From the NCBI RefSeq assembly GCF_009911265.1, contig NZ_QXXA01000001.1, positions 124,001-188,000 of the forward strand: a DNA stretch of 64,000 nucleotides. Direction: 5' to 3'. The position numbers and the translations under genes were made by a program. Every line of letters starts with the position of its first letter. Positions within the stretch are counted from its first letter, which is position 1. Below the pieces are notes generated by a model that did not search any database, was not told the DNA's origin, and was given only the letters and a program-made list of their open reading frames with translations. Below are positions 19,162-26,427 of the stretch, one piece after another. Origin of the DNA: Senegalia massiliensis. Its GTDB lineage: Bacteria; Bacillota; Clostridia; Tissierellales; SIT17.

Positions 19162-19932
19162 ATGAAAAAAATTTTATTAATAGCTATAACTGTTTTAATA
19201 TTAACTGGCTGTTCAAGAGAGAACTCTCAAGAAGGCATAATAGCAACTTTTGATGGATACACCATTACAGAAAAAGATATTGAAAAAGAGATAATATCAA
19301 GAAAAATCACAGACTTGATGACAAAAAAATTAAATGATTTAAATTCTATGCCAGAAAAAAATATTAGAGACTTTTATTTAAACTCTTTTAATGTTGAAGG
19401 AAAAGATTTAACAGAATATCAGGAACAGTTTATTAGATATCATGAAAGACAATTTAACTATGATATTACAAAAAATGAAGCTTTCAATATAGTATTAAGA
19501 GACAAAATATTATATAAGACAGCAATTAAAAAGGGATATAAAAAAACCTCAGAAAAAGAAGCATTAAAAATGATAAGAAAAGCCAACGAAACCAGTGAAA
19601 AGTTTATTGGAGAAGATAATGATAAACTTATAGAGGAATTTTCAGCCTATGAAGATGAAGTAGTAAAGGATTATGGATATGAGTCTTATGATGAATATGA
19701 AAAAAGTAGATTAGATAAATTATCTGAACTAATTACTATAAATAATATGGAGAAAGAATTTATAAATGAAATAAGGTCAAATCCGGAACTTACAGACGAA
19801 CAAAAATGGATATATCCTGTAACCAGTTGGGAGAACTATACTGAACACTTAATAAAGGATGAAAATATAAATATAGTAAATAAAAACTATAGTATAGAAT
19901 ATTATGGGGGTTTATGGACAGGAGATTTTTAA
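19162..19932 (+). CDS. Putative lipoprotein, SurA-N-like
   Basis: A 256-aa protein with a lipoprotein signal peptide (MKKILLIAITVLILTGCSRE; lipobox LTGC), so it is anchored on the outside of the cell membrane. After the lipid Cys comes IIATFDGYTITEKDIEKEII, which resembles the start of SurA/PrsA-type chaperones and foldases, followed by a charged helical region. No parvulin domain is evident, so catalytic foldase activity is not expected. The C-terminus ends in YYGGLWTGDF. The ribosome site is AAAGGATG. Role as an extracytoplasmic chaperone is a tentative inference. Confidence 0.6.
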   Translation: MKKILLIAITVLILTGCSRENSQEGIIATFDGYTITEKDIEKEIISRKITDLMTKKLNDLNSMPEKNIRDFYLNSFNVEGKDLTEYQEQFIRYHERQFNYDITKNEAFNIVLRDKILYKTAIKKGYKKTSEKEALKMIRKANETSEKFIGEDNDKLIEEFSAYEDEVVKDYGYESYDEYEKSRLDKLSELITINNMEKEFINEIRSNPELTDEQKWIYPVTSWENYTEHLIKDENINIVNKNYSIEYYGGLWTGDF

Positions 19933-19954
19933 TAATATAAGTTTATTAGGAGGA

Positions 19955-20089
19955 ATGAAAGACTAATTTGATTTAGAAATAAAAAGATTAATAGAAGAAT
20001 ACAAAAATTACGGTATGGATGAATATACTATAGACGATCTTATAGAAGATGAGCCTAAAAATTGCCCTCTGCAAAAAGCAGAGGGTTAA
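19955..20089 (+). pseudogene. Small gene stopped at codon 4
   Basis: ATG AAA GAC is followed by TAA, then an uninterrupted frame of 40 codons (FDLEIKRLIEEYKNYGMDEY, then acidic residues, ending QKAEG). The ribosome site TAGGAGG is very close to the ATG. A single C-to-T change from CAA would explain the stop. The family is not recognised. The 3' end overlaps a hairpin at 20065-20085. Confidence 0.4.
20065..20085 (+). terminator. Hairpin at the end of the relic
   Basis: An 8-bp GC-rich stem CCCTCTGC/GCAGAGGG with loop AAAAA, overlapping the relic's last codons. It is followed by TTAATTAATT rather than a T run, so termination is uncertain. Confidence 0.4.
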
Positions 20090-20143
20090 TTAATTATAAA
20101 TATAAAGTATAATATAAGTAGGAGTAAAAAGGAGGTTAAGGCT

Positions 20144-20332
20144 TTGAAATAGAATATAGGTATAGAGCCTCCAGACAATATTATGGTTATAGCTCCTAGA
20201 AATACCAAATCTGAAGACATATTAAGGATAGTGAAATCAAAAGCTAAGTTTAATATAGAAACTAATACAAAAGAACAAGAAAAATTTAAAATTGCTATGG
20301 GAAATTGGTATAGAATTATGGTATCAGAATGA
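20144..20332 (+). pseudogene. Small gene stopped at codon 3
   Basis: A near-perfect ribosome site AAAGGAGG lies 8 bp before TTG AAA TAG. The frame then stays open for 59 codons (NIGIEPPDNIMVIAPRNTKS, ending GNWYRIMVSE). It looks like a formerly working gene of about 62 codons with a nonsense change of the third codon. I do not recognise the family. Confidence 0.4.
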
Positions 20333-20411
20333 ATTTATAAACATTTGAAACTTTTGATTTAAATAAAAATAAATGGATAATATATATACGTTAAAGAAAG
20401 GATGAATATAT

Positions 20412-21395
20412 ATGAAAAACTTATTATATAAAGCAGCAAAGATAGCCATCGGTGTTATATTATCTATTTTTATAGCAAATATTATTGGTTTAAAATATGC
20501 TGCAACAGCAGGAGTAATATGTATGCTTAGTATTTTGGATACAAGAACTCAGACTTATATTGTAGGGATTAAAAGACTTATGACATCATTAATAGCAATA
20601 GTCTTAGCTACTATTCTATTTAGAGTAGGTGGACATAATCTACTTGTGTTAGGTGTGTTTTTAATGATATTTATACCTATACTAACTATTTTAAAAAGTA
20701 CAGAGGGAATGGCAGTTAGTACAGTTTTAGTAACTCATATTTACGATATTAATACATTGAGTTGGGATATCATGACCAATGAAATCGGAATATTACTAAT
20801 TGGAATTTTAGTAGCATGGGCTATGAATATTCATATGCCTAATAGGGAAAAGGAAATAAGAAATAAACAATTTGAAGTAGAAAGTCTAATAAGGACTGTG
20901 CTATATAATATGAAATTAGAATTATTAAATCAATGTTCAATAGAATTACAAGATGATAGTTTGAAAAGTCTAGATGAAACTTTAGCAGAAGGTATGGACT
21001 ATGCTATTAATTTTAATAATGACTTCTTATTAAAAGATAATAGTTATTTCATCAAATACTTTAATATGAGAAGACAACAGTATCAGATTCTGGTAAATAT
21101 GCAGAAAAATATTAAGGAAGAGTTTATAACTGTTGAAAAGGCAAAACCATTAAGTGATTTTACTGAAAGGCTATCTAAAGAGCTAGATGAATGTAATACA
21201 GGGGAGGATCTCTTAAAACGAGCAGATAAACTAAAGGATTATTATGAGAATAGTCAACTGCCTATAACGAGAAAAGAATTTGAAAATAGAGCTATTTTAT
21301 ATCAATATTTCAATGACTTAATATATTTTACTGAAGTTAAATTGAATTTCATGAGAAAGTATGGGGAAATAAAGTATTGTAATTCAAGAGAATAA
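20412..21395 (+). CDS. Aromatic acid exporter family protein
   Basis: A 327-aa membrane protein of the ArAE_1/FUSC type. The N-terminal 150 residues form five or six transmembrane helices (ILSIFIANIIGLKYAATAGV at the start; LKSTEGMAVSTVLVTHIY in the middle), and the C-terminal half is a long cytosolic helical domain with Glu/Lys-rich segments, as in YqjA-like proteins of Bacillus. Family members are linked to export of aromatic or other organic acids; the substrate here is unknown. It stands alone, with ribosome site AAAGGATG before ATG 20412. Confidence 0.8.
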   Translation: MKNLLYKAAKIAIGVILSIFIANIIGLKYAATAGVICMLSILDTRTQTYIVGIKRLMTSLIAIVLATILFRVGGHNLLVLGVFLMIFIPILTILKSTEGMAVSTVLVTHIYDINTLSWDIMTNEIGILLIGILVAWAMNIHMPNREKEIRNKQFEVESLIRTVLYNMKLELLNQCSIELQDDSLKSLDETLAEGMDYAINFNNDFLLKDNSYFIKYFNMRRQQYQILVNMQKNIKEEFITVEKAKPLSDFTERLSKELDECNTGEDLLKRADKLKDYYENSQLPITRKEFENRAILYQYFNDLIYFTEVKLNFMRKYGEIKYCNSRE

Positions 21396-21437
21396 TAGGT
21401 TAATGATAAGTATAGATGCAGAAAACCGTATAATATA

Positions 21438-21504
21438 TTATTATAGTTATATTTGCTAATATATGGTATAATATAACACAACAAAATATTCTAAATATTC
21501 CACC
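21438..21504 (+). repeat. 67-bp dispersed repeat, copy B
   Basis: Second copy of the element at 18671-18737, with six differences. It sits 46 bp before a small membrane-protein gene and holds the same TATAAT, so it may act as that gene's promoter and leader. Confidence 0.7.
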
Positions 21505-21550
21505 ATTATTATGTGATACGATTTTAAAAATATAAGGGCGAGGGAGTACT

Positions 21551-21928
21551 ATGAAAAAATATAGAAAAGTAATTATATTTGGGGTTGCTGAAATATTATA
21601 CTTTATAATAATAGGTAAGAATGATATACAATTTACATTTATTCTATGGGCTATTCTATCTATATTTATGCTTATGCCTTATCTAAAAGATGGAAAAAAA
21701 GTAAGTTTAGGAGATGGGGGATTAGTAGGTAGAACAACAGTTAATTCTAATTCTTACATAGATAGAATGTATGGAAAGAAAATGGGAGAATCAGTTGCTG
21801 AAAAAGAGGATAAGAAAGCAGATAATCAAAGCAGAGCAAATGAAAGCACATCTTTTGTGGAATATATTTGGTACGGATATATTTTATTTAATGGCATAGG
21901 GTTTGTTATAGTAAAATTTTTGTTATAA
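21551..21928 (+). CDS. Hypothetical membrane protein
   Basis: A 125-aa protein with two N-terminal hydrophobic segments (about residues 7-23 and 27-45), a hydrophilic Lys/Glu-rich loop (KKMGESVAEKEDKKADNQSR) and a C-terminal hydrophobic helix ending FVIVKFLL. It has no recognised domain. The gene lies behind repeat copy B, with ribosome site GAGGGAG and a strong terminator, so it appears to be a complete single-gene unit. Confidence 0.6.
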   Translation: MKKYRKVIIFGVAEILYFIIIGKNDIQFTFILWAILSIFMLMPYLKDGKKVSLGDGGLVGRTTVNSNSYIDRMYGKKMGESVAEKEDKKADNQSRANESTSFVEYIWYGYILFNGIGFVIVKFLL

Positions 21929-21976
21929 TATTTTATATAATATAGTCAGATATCATATAAAAATAAAACATTAATA

Positions 21977-22026
21977 AAAACCCAAAAGAAATACTATATT
22001 AATCTATAGTATTTCTTTTGGGTTTT
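21977..22026 (+). terminator. Terminator after the 125-aa membrane protein
   Basis: A 22-bp perfect stem (arms 21977-21998 and 22005-22026, loop TTAATC) ends in GGGTTTTGTTT. It is preceded by an A tract and so may work in both directions. Confidence 0.8.
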
Positions 22027-22299
22027 GTTTAGAATTAGATTTGAAATGAATTATAGATTTTTATAAATGTCATGTTATCTTAATCTTAATAAAAAATGAA
22101 TGAAAAGAGATAAATTTATATAAAAAAAGATAATTATTTAGTAATATGATAAAATGATTATAGTGACTTTACAGATTATTTCATATATTTATTGCTTCAT
22201 TTATTTTTTCAAACAGAATAATTTTTATATGTGAAGCATGCTTTAGAAATTAAAAAAATATATACTAAAATAAAGATATTAACTTTGGAGGTACATAAA
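22027..22299. other. AT-rich intergenic stretch
   Basis: No gene or conserved element is visible. A GATAAAAT hexamer near 22150 could belong to the promoter of the next membrane protein. Confidence 0.4.
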
Positions 22300-22692
22300 T
22301 TGAAAAAGAATATAAGTTTCGTATTTACGAGAATTCTTTATATACTATTTGGAATTTACACTTCCATAGTATTATTCATTGTTTATAAAGATATAGATAG
22401 TAGTTTTACTTTTAAATTTGTAGTAGGGTATGCTTTTTTTGCCTTTTTTATGATTATATATGTACCTTTCATTACTTTTTATAATTTAAGAAAATTTAAA
22501 TGGACTGAAATAAAAAAACGGTTAATTAGATTTATTTCTTTCTTTATTTTATTTGGTACTATTAATTATGGGTTTTCTTATTTATTCAGATCTTCAGACA
22601 TTAACTTTTATAATATATTTTTTACTGCTCTAGGTTTATCTTTTGGTATATCATTTATTGATATAACCTTTTTAAGAAATAAGAAAAGCTAA
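22300..22692 (+). CDS. Hypothetical four-helix membrane protein
   Basis: A 130-aa protein with four predicted transmembrane helices and few charged residues (starts MKKNISFVFTRILYILFGIY). TTG 22300 is taken as the start because a TTGGAGGT ribosome site lies 8 bp upstream; the longer frame from GTG 22231 has no ribosome site. It shows no family hallmark that I recognise. It belongs to a run of small membrane proteins in decaying accessory DNA. Confidence 0.55.
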   Translation: MKKNISFVFTRILYILFGIYTSIVLFIVYKDIDSSFTFKFVVGYAFFAFFMIIYVPFITFYNLRKFKWTEIKKRLIRFISFFILFGTINYGFSYLFRSSDINFYNIFFTALGLSFGISFIDITFLRNKKS

Positions 22693-22761
22693 ATAGCTTC
22701 TGATTTATTTATAAGTTACAATGTATAAATAAATTATAGATATTAGAAAGGATGATTTGGA

Positions 22762-23022
22762 ATAAAAACTAATAGAGTTAGTCCTATACTATACATAACT
22801 GCTGGAATAATAACTTTTATACCTGTTTTTATAGTTTTAGTTACAGATATTTATTTAAATTCAATTTTAACAAAAGTAATTATTTGCACAGCATTTATTT
22901 TACTTATAGCAGGAAAAATAGTAACTATAATTAAAAATAATAAGAAAGATAAAAGAACTTCAAAGGATATAGGTGTAGTTATAGGATATTTGATTGCATT
23001 ATTATTATGGATTCTAAAATAA
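22762..23022 (+). CDS. Small membrane protein lacking a standard start
   Basis: An 86-codon frame coding three hydrophobic segments (IKTNRVSPILYITAGIITFI at the start, ending GYLIALLLWILK). The ribosome site GAAAGGA is followed at the right distance by ATA, not ATG, GTG or TTG, and no other start codon exists in the first part. Either AUA is used or an ATG-to-ATA change silenced the gene. The coding quality of the remaining frame suggests loss was recent. Confidence 0.45.
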   Translation: MKTNRVSPILYITAGIITFIPVFIVLVTDIYLNSILTKVIICTAFILLIAGKIVTIIKNNKKDKRTSKDIGVVIGYLIALLLWILK

Positions 23023-23045
23023 AATATGAATTTATTATTCCAGTT

Positions 23046-23087
23046 ATAGCAAAGTATATTTTTAATGATATGCTTTGCTATATTTTT
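23046..23087 (+). terminator. Terminator before the hydrogenase operon
   Basis: A 14-bp stem (ATAGCAAAGTATAT with its complement, one G-U pair) is followed by ATTTTT. Confidence 0.75.
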
Positions 23088-23118
23088 ATATCGTATTGAT
23101 TTTTAAAACCACAAATGA

Positions 23119-23136
23119 TTGTTAAATAAATTACAA
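23119..23136 (+). promoter_or_regulatory. Candidate Rex operator
   Basis: TTGTTAAATAAATTACAA resembles the Rex consensus TTGTTAANNNNTTAACAA with two mismatches, and another half-site TTAACAA lies at 23141-23147. It is 29 bp upstream of the -35 of a hydrogenase operon, a common target of the NADH/NAD+-sensing repressor Rex in clostridia. The position, upstream of the -35, is not ideal for repression. Confidence 0.35.
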
Positions 23137-23165
23137 AACCTTAACAAGAACATTTATAATTCATA

Positions 23166-23194
23166 TTGACAAAAAAATCACAATAAACTATACT
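23166..23194 (+). promoter_or_regulatory. Promoter of the hydrogenase operon
   Basis: A perfect TTGACA (23166-23171), a 17-bp spacer and TATACT (23189-23194) lie 60 bp before the first gene. Confidence 0.75.
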
Positions 23195-23254
23195 TTAATC
23201 ATAGAATATAAAGAAGCATTATATAGCTTTAAAATATTTTAAGGGGTGGATTAT

Positions 23255-23500
23255 ATGAAAACTATAGAGGTTTGTATTGGAAGTGCATGTCATTTAAAGG
23301 GAGCTTACAATATAGTTAATGGATTACAAAAATTAGTTGACGAAAGAAATTTAAAAGACGAAATTATTGTAAAAGCAGCTTTTTGTTTAGGAGAATGTAC
23401 AAAAGCAGTTTCTACTAGGATAGATAATGGTCCAGTTATTTCAGTTGATGATAAAAATATAGAAGAATATTTTGAGAGAAATGTTTTAGGGAGGAAGTAA
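23255..23500 (+). CDS. Thioredoxin-like [2Fe-2S] ferredoxin
   Basis: An 81-aa NuoE-like electron carrier. The four cluster ligands are visible as a pair in EVCIGSACHLKG and a pair in FCLGECTKAV, with typical spacing. Small proteins like this pass electrons from NADH-linked modules to [FeFe]-hydrogenases. ATG 23255 follows AAGGGGTGG; the upstream GTG overlaps that site. It is the first of four tightly packed genes: only 2 bp separate it from the PAS hydrogenase. In Thermoanaerobacterium the similar hfs locus has, as I recall, the same composition. Confidence 0.88.
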   Translation: MKTIEVCIGSACHLKGAYNIVNGLQKLVDERNLKDEIIVKAAFCLGECTKAVSTRIDNGPVISVDDKNIEEYFERNVLGRK

Positions 23501-23502
23501 AA

Positions 23503-25239
23503 ATGAATTTTCTTAATTTCTCTAAAGCAAATTGTAAAAATTGTTATAAATGCTTGAGATATTGTCCAGTTAAAGCTATACAAATAAAAAATGAACAGGC
23601 TACAATTATAGAAGAAAGATGTATAGGTTGTGGTCAATGTATGAGAATATGTCCTCAAGATGCAAGGAAGGTAAAAAGTGATATTAAAAATGTTAAAAGA
23701 GTATTAAATGCTAATAGAAAAGTTGTAGTAAGTATTGCCCCATCTTTTAGTGCTGCTTTTGATGTTGATAATCCTTTAAAAATTATAAGAGGACTTGAAT
23801 TATTAGGTTTTAATAATATTGAAGAAACAGCAATAGGAGCTCAAATTGTAACTGAATTATATAGAGATTTTATAAAAGAAAATAATCTTAAAAATATAAT
23901 AACAACTAGTTGCCCATCATCATGTTATTTAATTGAAAAATACTTTCCAAGTCTTATTGATTATACTATTCCTGTAGTATCTCCCATGCTTGCTCATGGG
24001 AAGTTAATAAAGAAAAAATATGGTATGGATTCTTTTGTAGTTTTTATTGGTCCATGTACTGCAAAAAAAATAGAATCAGATAATTTTCAACATAAAGGTG
24101 TTATAGATGCCGTATTAAATTTTGAAGAAATATTAGAATGGTTTGAAGACGAAAAAATATATTTAAATAATTTAACTCCAAAAGAATTTGACAATAGTTC
24201 AGATATTAATAGTTTAAAATATCCATTAAAAGGTGGAGTAATAGGTAATTTATTACAAGGTGAATTTAAAGAAAAATATAGTCTTATAACAGTTGATGGA
24301 ATTGAAGAATGTATGCAAGTGTTTGAATCATTGCAAAATAATACTTTGGAAAATGTAGTAGTTGAAGCACATGTTTGTACAGGGAGTTGCATAGGTGGAG
24401 CTGCTATGCCAAAGGAAGAAAATGACTTTTATAAGAAGAAACTACGTGTATCAAAATATATTTCAGATAAAAATTCAGCAATAGAAGACAATGCAGAAAC
24501 AAATATAAAAAATGATTATGAAATAAAAGATTTTATTAAGAAAATGTATGATAGATCATACTTTAAAGAAGAAGTATCAGAAGAGAAAATAACAAAAGTA
24601 TTAAATGAAATGGGCAAATATGCAAAAATAGATGAGTTAAATTGTGGTGCTTGTGGATATGACAGTTGTAGGAAAAAAGCTATTGCAATAATAGAAGGTA
24701 TGGCAGAAAAAAATATGTGTCTTCCTTATATGAGAAGTAAAGCTGAGAGTTTAAAAAATATTATATTTGAAAATAGCCCTAATGCAATAATTTTAATGGA
24801 TAATGAATTAAATATTATTGAGTTCAATCCATCTGCTGAAAAATTTTTTGGTGTTGAAAGTAGTAAAATAAAATTCAAGCCAATATCAAAATTATTAGAT
24901 GATGAAATATTTTATAGAGTGAAAATGGATAAAAAAAATATATATAGACAAAAGGTATATTATGATAAATATAACAAAGTTGTGCTTCAAAATATACTTT
25001 ATTTAGAAAAACAAAATGTTGTCTTATCTATAATGGTAGATGCAACAATGGAAGAATCAAACAAAAAAGAATTAAATAGAGTAAAAGAGCAAACAATTGA
25101 TGCAGCTCAATCTGTAATAGAAAAACAAATGAGAGTAGCCCAAGAAATAGCAAGTTTATTAGGAGAAACTACAGCTGAAACTAAAGTTATTCTCACTAAA
25201 TTAAAAAATATATCTAATGGAGAAATGGGGGAGCTTTGA
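23503..25239 (+). CDS. PAS-containing sensory [FeFe]-hydrogenase-like protein
   Basis: A 578-aa multidomain iron-sulfur protein. Order: two [4Fe-4S] ferredoxin motifs (CKNCYKCLRYCPVKA; CIGCGQCMRICP); an H-cluster hydrogenase domain (about 65-310) with the Cys of TSCPSSC, GPCTAKKIE and VCTGSCIGGA; a four-Cys Fe-S domain (NCGACGYDSC); a PAS domain (about 420-525); and a C-terminal coiled region. This is the plan of group C, putatively H2-sensing hydrogenases. All four H-cluster Cys are kept, so it could bind the cofactor, although the loop sequences differ from catalytic group A enzymes. Its stop overlaps the start of a SpoIIE phosphatase, suggesting a sensor-effector pair. Confidence 0.88.
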   Translation: MNFLNFSKANCKNCYKCLRYCPVKAIQIKNEQATIIEERCIGCGQCMRICPQDARKVKSDIKNVKRVLNANRKVVVSIAPSFSAAFDVDNPLKIIRGLELLGFNNIEETAIGAQIVTELYRDFIKENNLKNIITTSCPSSCYLIEKYFPSLIDYTIPVVSPMLAHGKLIKKKYGMDSFVVFIGPCTAKKIESDNFQHKGVIDAVLNFEEILEWFEDEKIYLNNLTPKEFDNSSDINSLKYPLKGGVIGNLLQGEFKEKYSLITVDGIEECMQVFESLQNNTLENVVVEAHVCTGSCIGGAAMPKEENDFYKKKLRVSKYISDKNSAIEDNAETNIKNDYEIKDFIKKMYDRSYFKEEVSEEKITKVLNEMGKYAKIDELNCGACGYDSCRKKAIAIIEGMAEKNMCLPYMRSKAESLKNIIFENSPNAIILMDNELNIIEFNPSAEKFFGVESSKIKFKPISKLLDDEIFYRVKMDKKNIYRQKVYYDKYNKVVLQNILYLEKQNVVLSIMVDATMEESNKKELNRVKEQTIDAAQSVIEKQMRVAQEIASLLGETTAETKVILTKLKNISNGEMGEL

Positions 25240-26411
25240 TGAGTTACTTCATTGATGTAGCATACGATAATTTAAATAAAAAAGATGAAGAATTATGTGG
25301 TGATAAAGTAGAAATAGTAAAAGGTGAAAAAAATATAATAATAGTTTTATCAGATGGTTTAGGAAGTGGAGTAAAGGCAAATATACTATCAACATTAACA
25401 AGTAAAATAGCTGTGACTATGCTTAAAGAAGGATCAAGTCTTATAGAAACAATTAAAACAATAAGTAATACTTTGCCAGTATGTAATGTTAGAAAACTTG
25501 CATATTCTACTTTTACTATAGTTAAAATTACAGAGGATGGGTTTGTATATATTGCAGAGTATGATAATCCTCCATATTTTTTTGTTAAAAATAAAAAAAT
25601 TATCCATAATTCTAAAAGAGATATTATTATAGATAATAAAGTAATTAAAGAGAGTAAATTCAAATTAGAAAAAGATGATTTACTTACAATTGTATCAGAT
25701 GGAGTGATACACGCTGGTGTAGGTAAAACTTTAAATTTAGGGTGGCAATGGGAAAATGTAGCTGATTATATTCAAAGTATGTCTAAAATTAAAAAAACTG
25801 CTAAAAGCATAAGCAAAGAACTTATATGTGTATGTGATAATTTATATGCTAATCGTCCAGGAGATGATACTACTGCTATTGCTATAAAGGTTAAAGATCC
25901 AGAATATATTTCTTTATTTACAGGGCCTCCTGAGAATAAAGATAATGATTCAAATACTGTTATAAAATTCATGCAATCGAAAGGTAAAAAAATTATATGC
26001 GGAGGAACTGCATCTAAGATTGTTGCTAGAGAAATAAAGTCTGACTTAAATGTAAAACTTGATACTATGTCAATAGATGTACCTCCAATTGCAGAAATAA
26101 AAGGAATAGATTTAGCTACTGAAGGTGTTCTTACATTAAGTAAAACTGTAGAGAAAATAAAAAGCTTTATAGATCCAAACAATAATGTAAATCAAAATAG
26201 ACTATTTAATAATAAAGATGGAGCTTCAATGTTGGCAGATAATTTAATAAATAATTGTACGCATTTAAATTTATGGGTAGGAAAAGCAATAAATCCTGCT
26301 CATCAAAATCCTAATTTACCAATTGATCTAAGCATAAAATTAAAAGTTGTAGATGAATTAATAATGTTAATGAGAAAACTAGGCAAAAAAGTTAGTATAA
26401 ATCATATTTAA
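25239..26411 (+). CDS. SpoIIE-family protein phosphatase
   Basis: A 390-aa protein whose first 220 residues form a PP2C/SpoIIE serine/threonine phosphatase domain: the metal Asp residues lie in IIIVLSDGLGSGVKAN, DLLTIVSDGVIHAG and GDDTTAIAIKV. The C-terminal 160 residues (starts near VIKFMQSKGKKIICGGTAS) form a second domain I do not recognise by name, seen with these sensory hydrogenases. It overlaps the preceding gene by one base (TGATG), so the two are coupled. It likely acts on an anti-sigma or anti-anti-sigma partner encoded elsewhere, linking hydrogen or redox state to gene expression; this is inference. Confidence 0.85.
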   Translation: MSYFIDVAYDNLNKKDEELCGDKVEIVKGEKNIIIVLSDGLGSGVKANILSTLTSKIAVTMLKEGSSLIETIKTISNTLPVCNVRKLAYSTFTIVKITEDGFVYIAEYDNPPYFFVKNKKIIHNSKRDIIIDNKVIKESKFKLEKDDLLTIVSDGVIHAGVGKTLNLGWQWENVADYIQSMSKIKKTAKSISKELICVCDNLYANRPGDDTTAIAIKVKDPEYISLFTGPPENKDNDSNTVIKFMQSKGKKIICGGTASKIVAREIKSDLNVKLDTMSIDVPPIAEIKGIDLATEGVLTLSKTVEKIKSFIDPNNNVNQNRLFNNKDGASMLADNLINNCTHLNLWVGKAINPAHQNPNLPIDLSIKLKVVDELIMLMRKLGKKVSINHI

Positions 26412-26427
26412 ATAAGGGGTGAAAAAA

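Noticed and set aside
16996-23000. Integrated element attached at the ssrA 3' end
   Set aside because: ssrA ends are common attachment sites and the next 5 kb is accessory-like, but no integrase gene and no second copy of the ssrA 3' sequence was found downstream.
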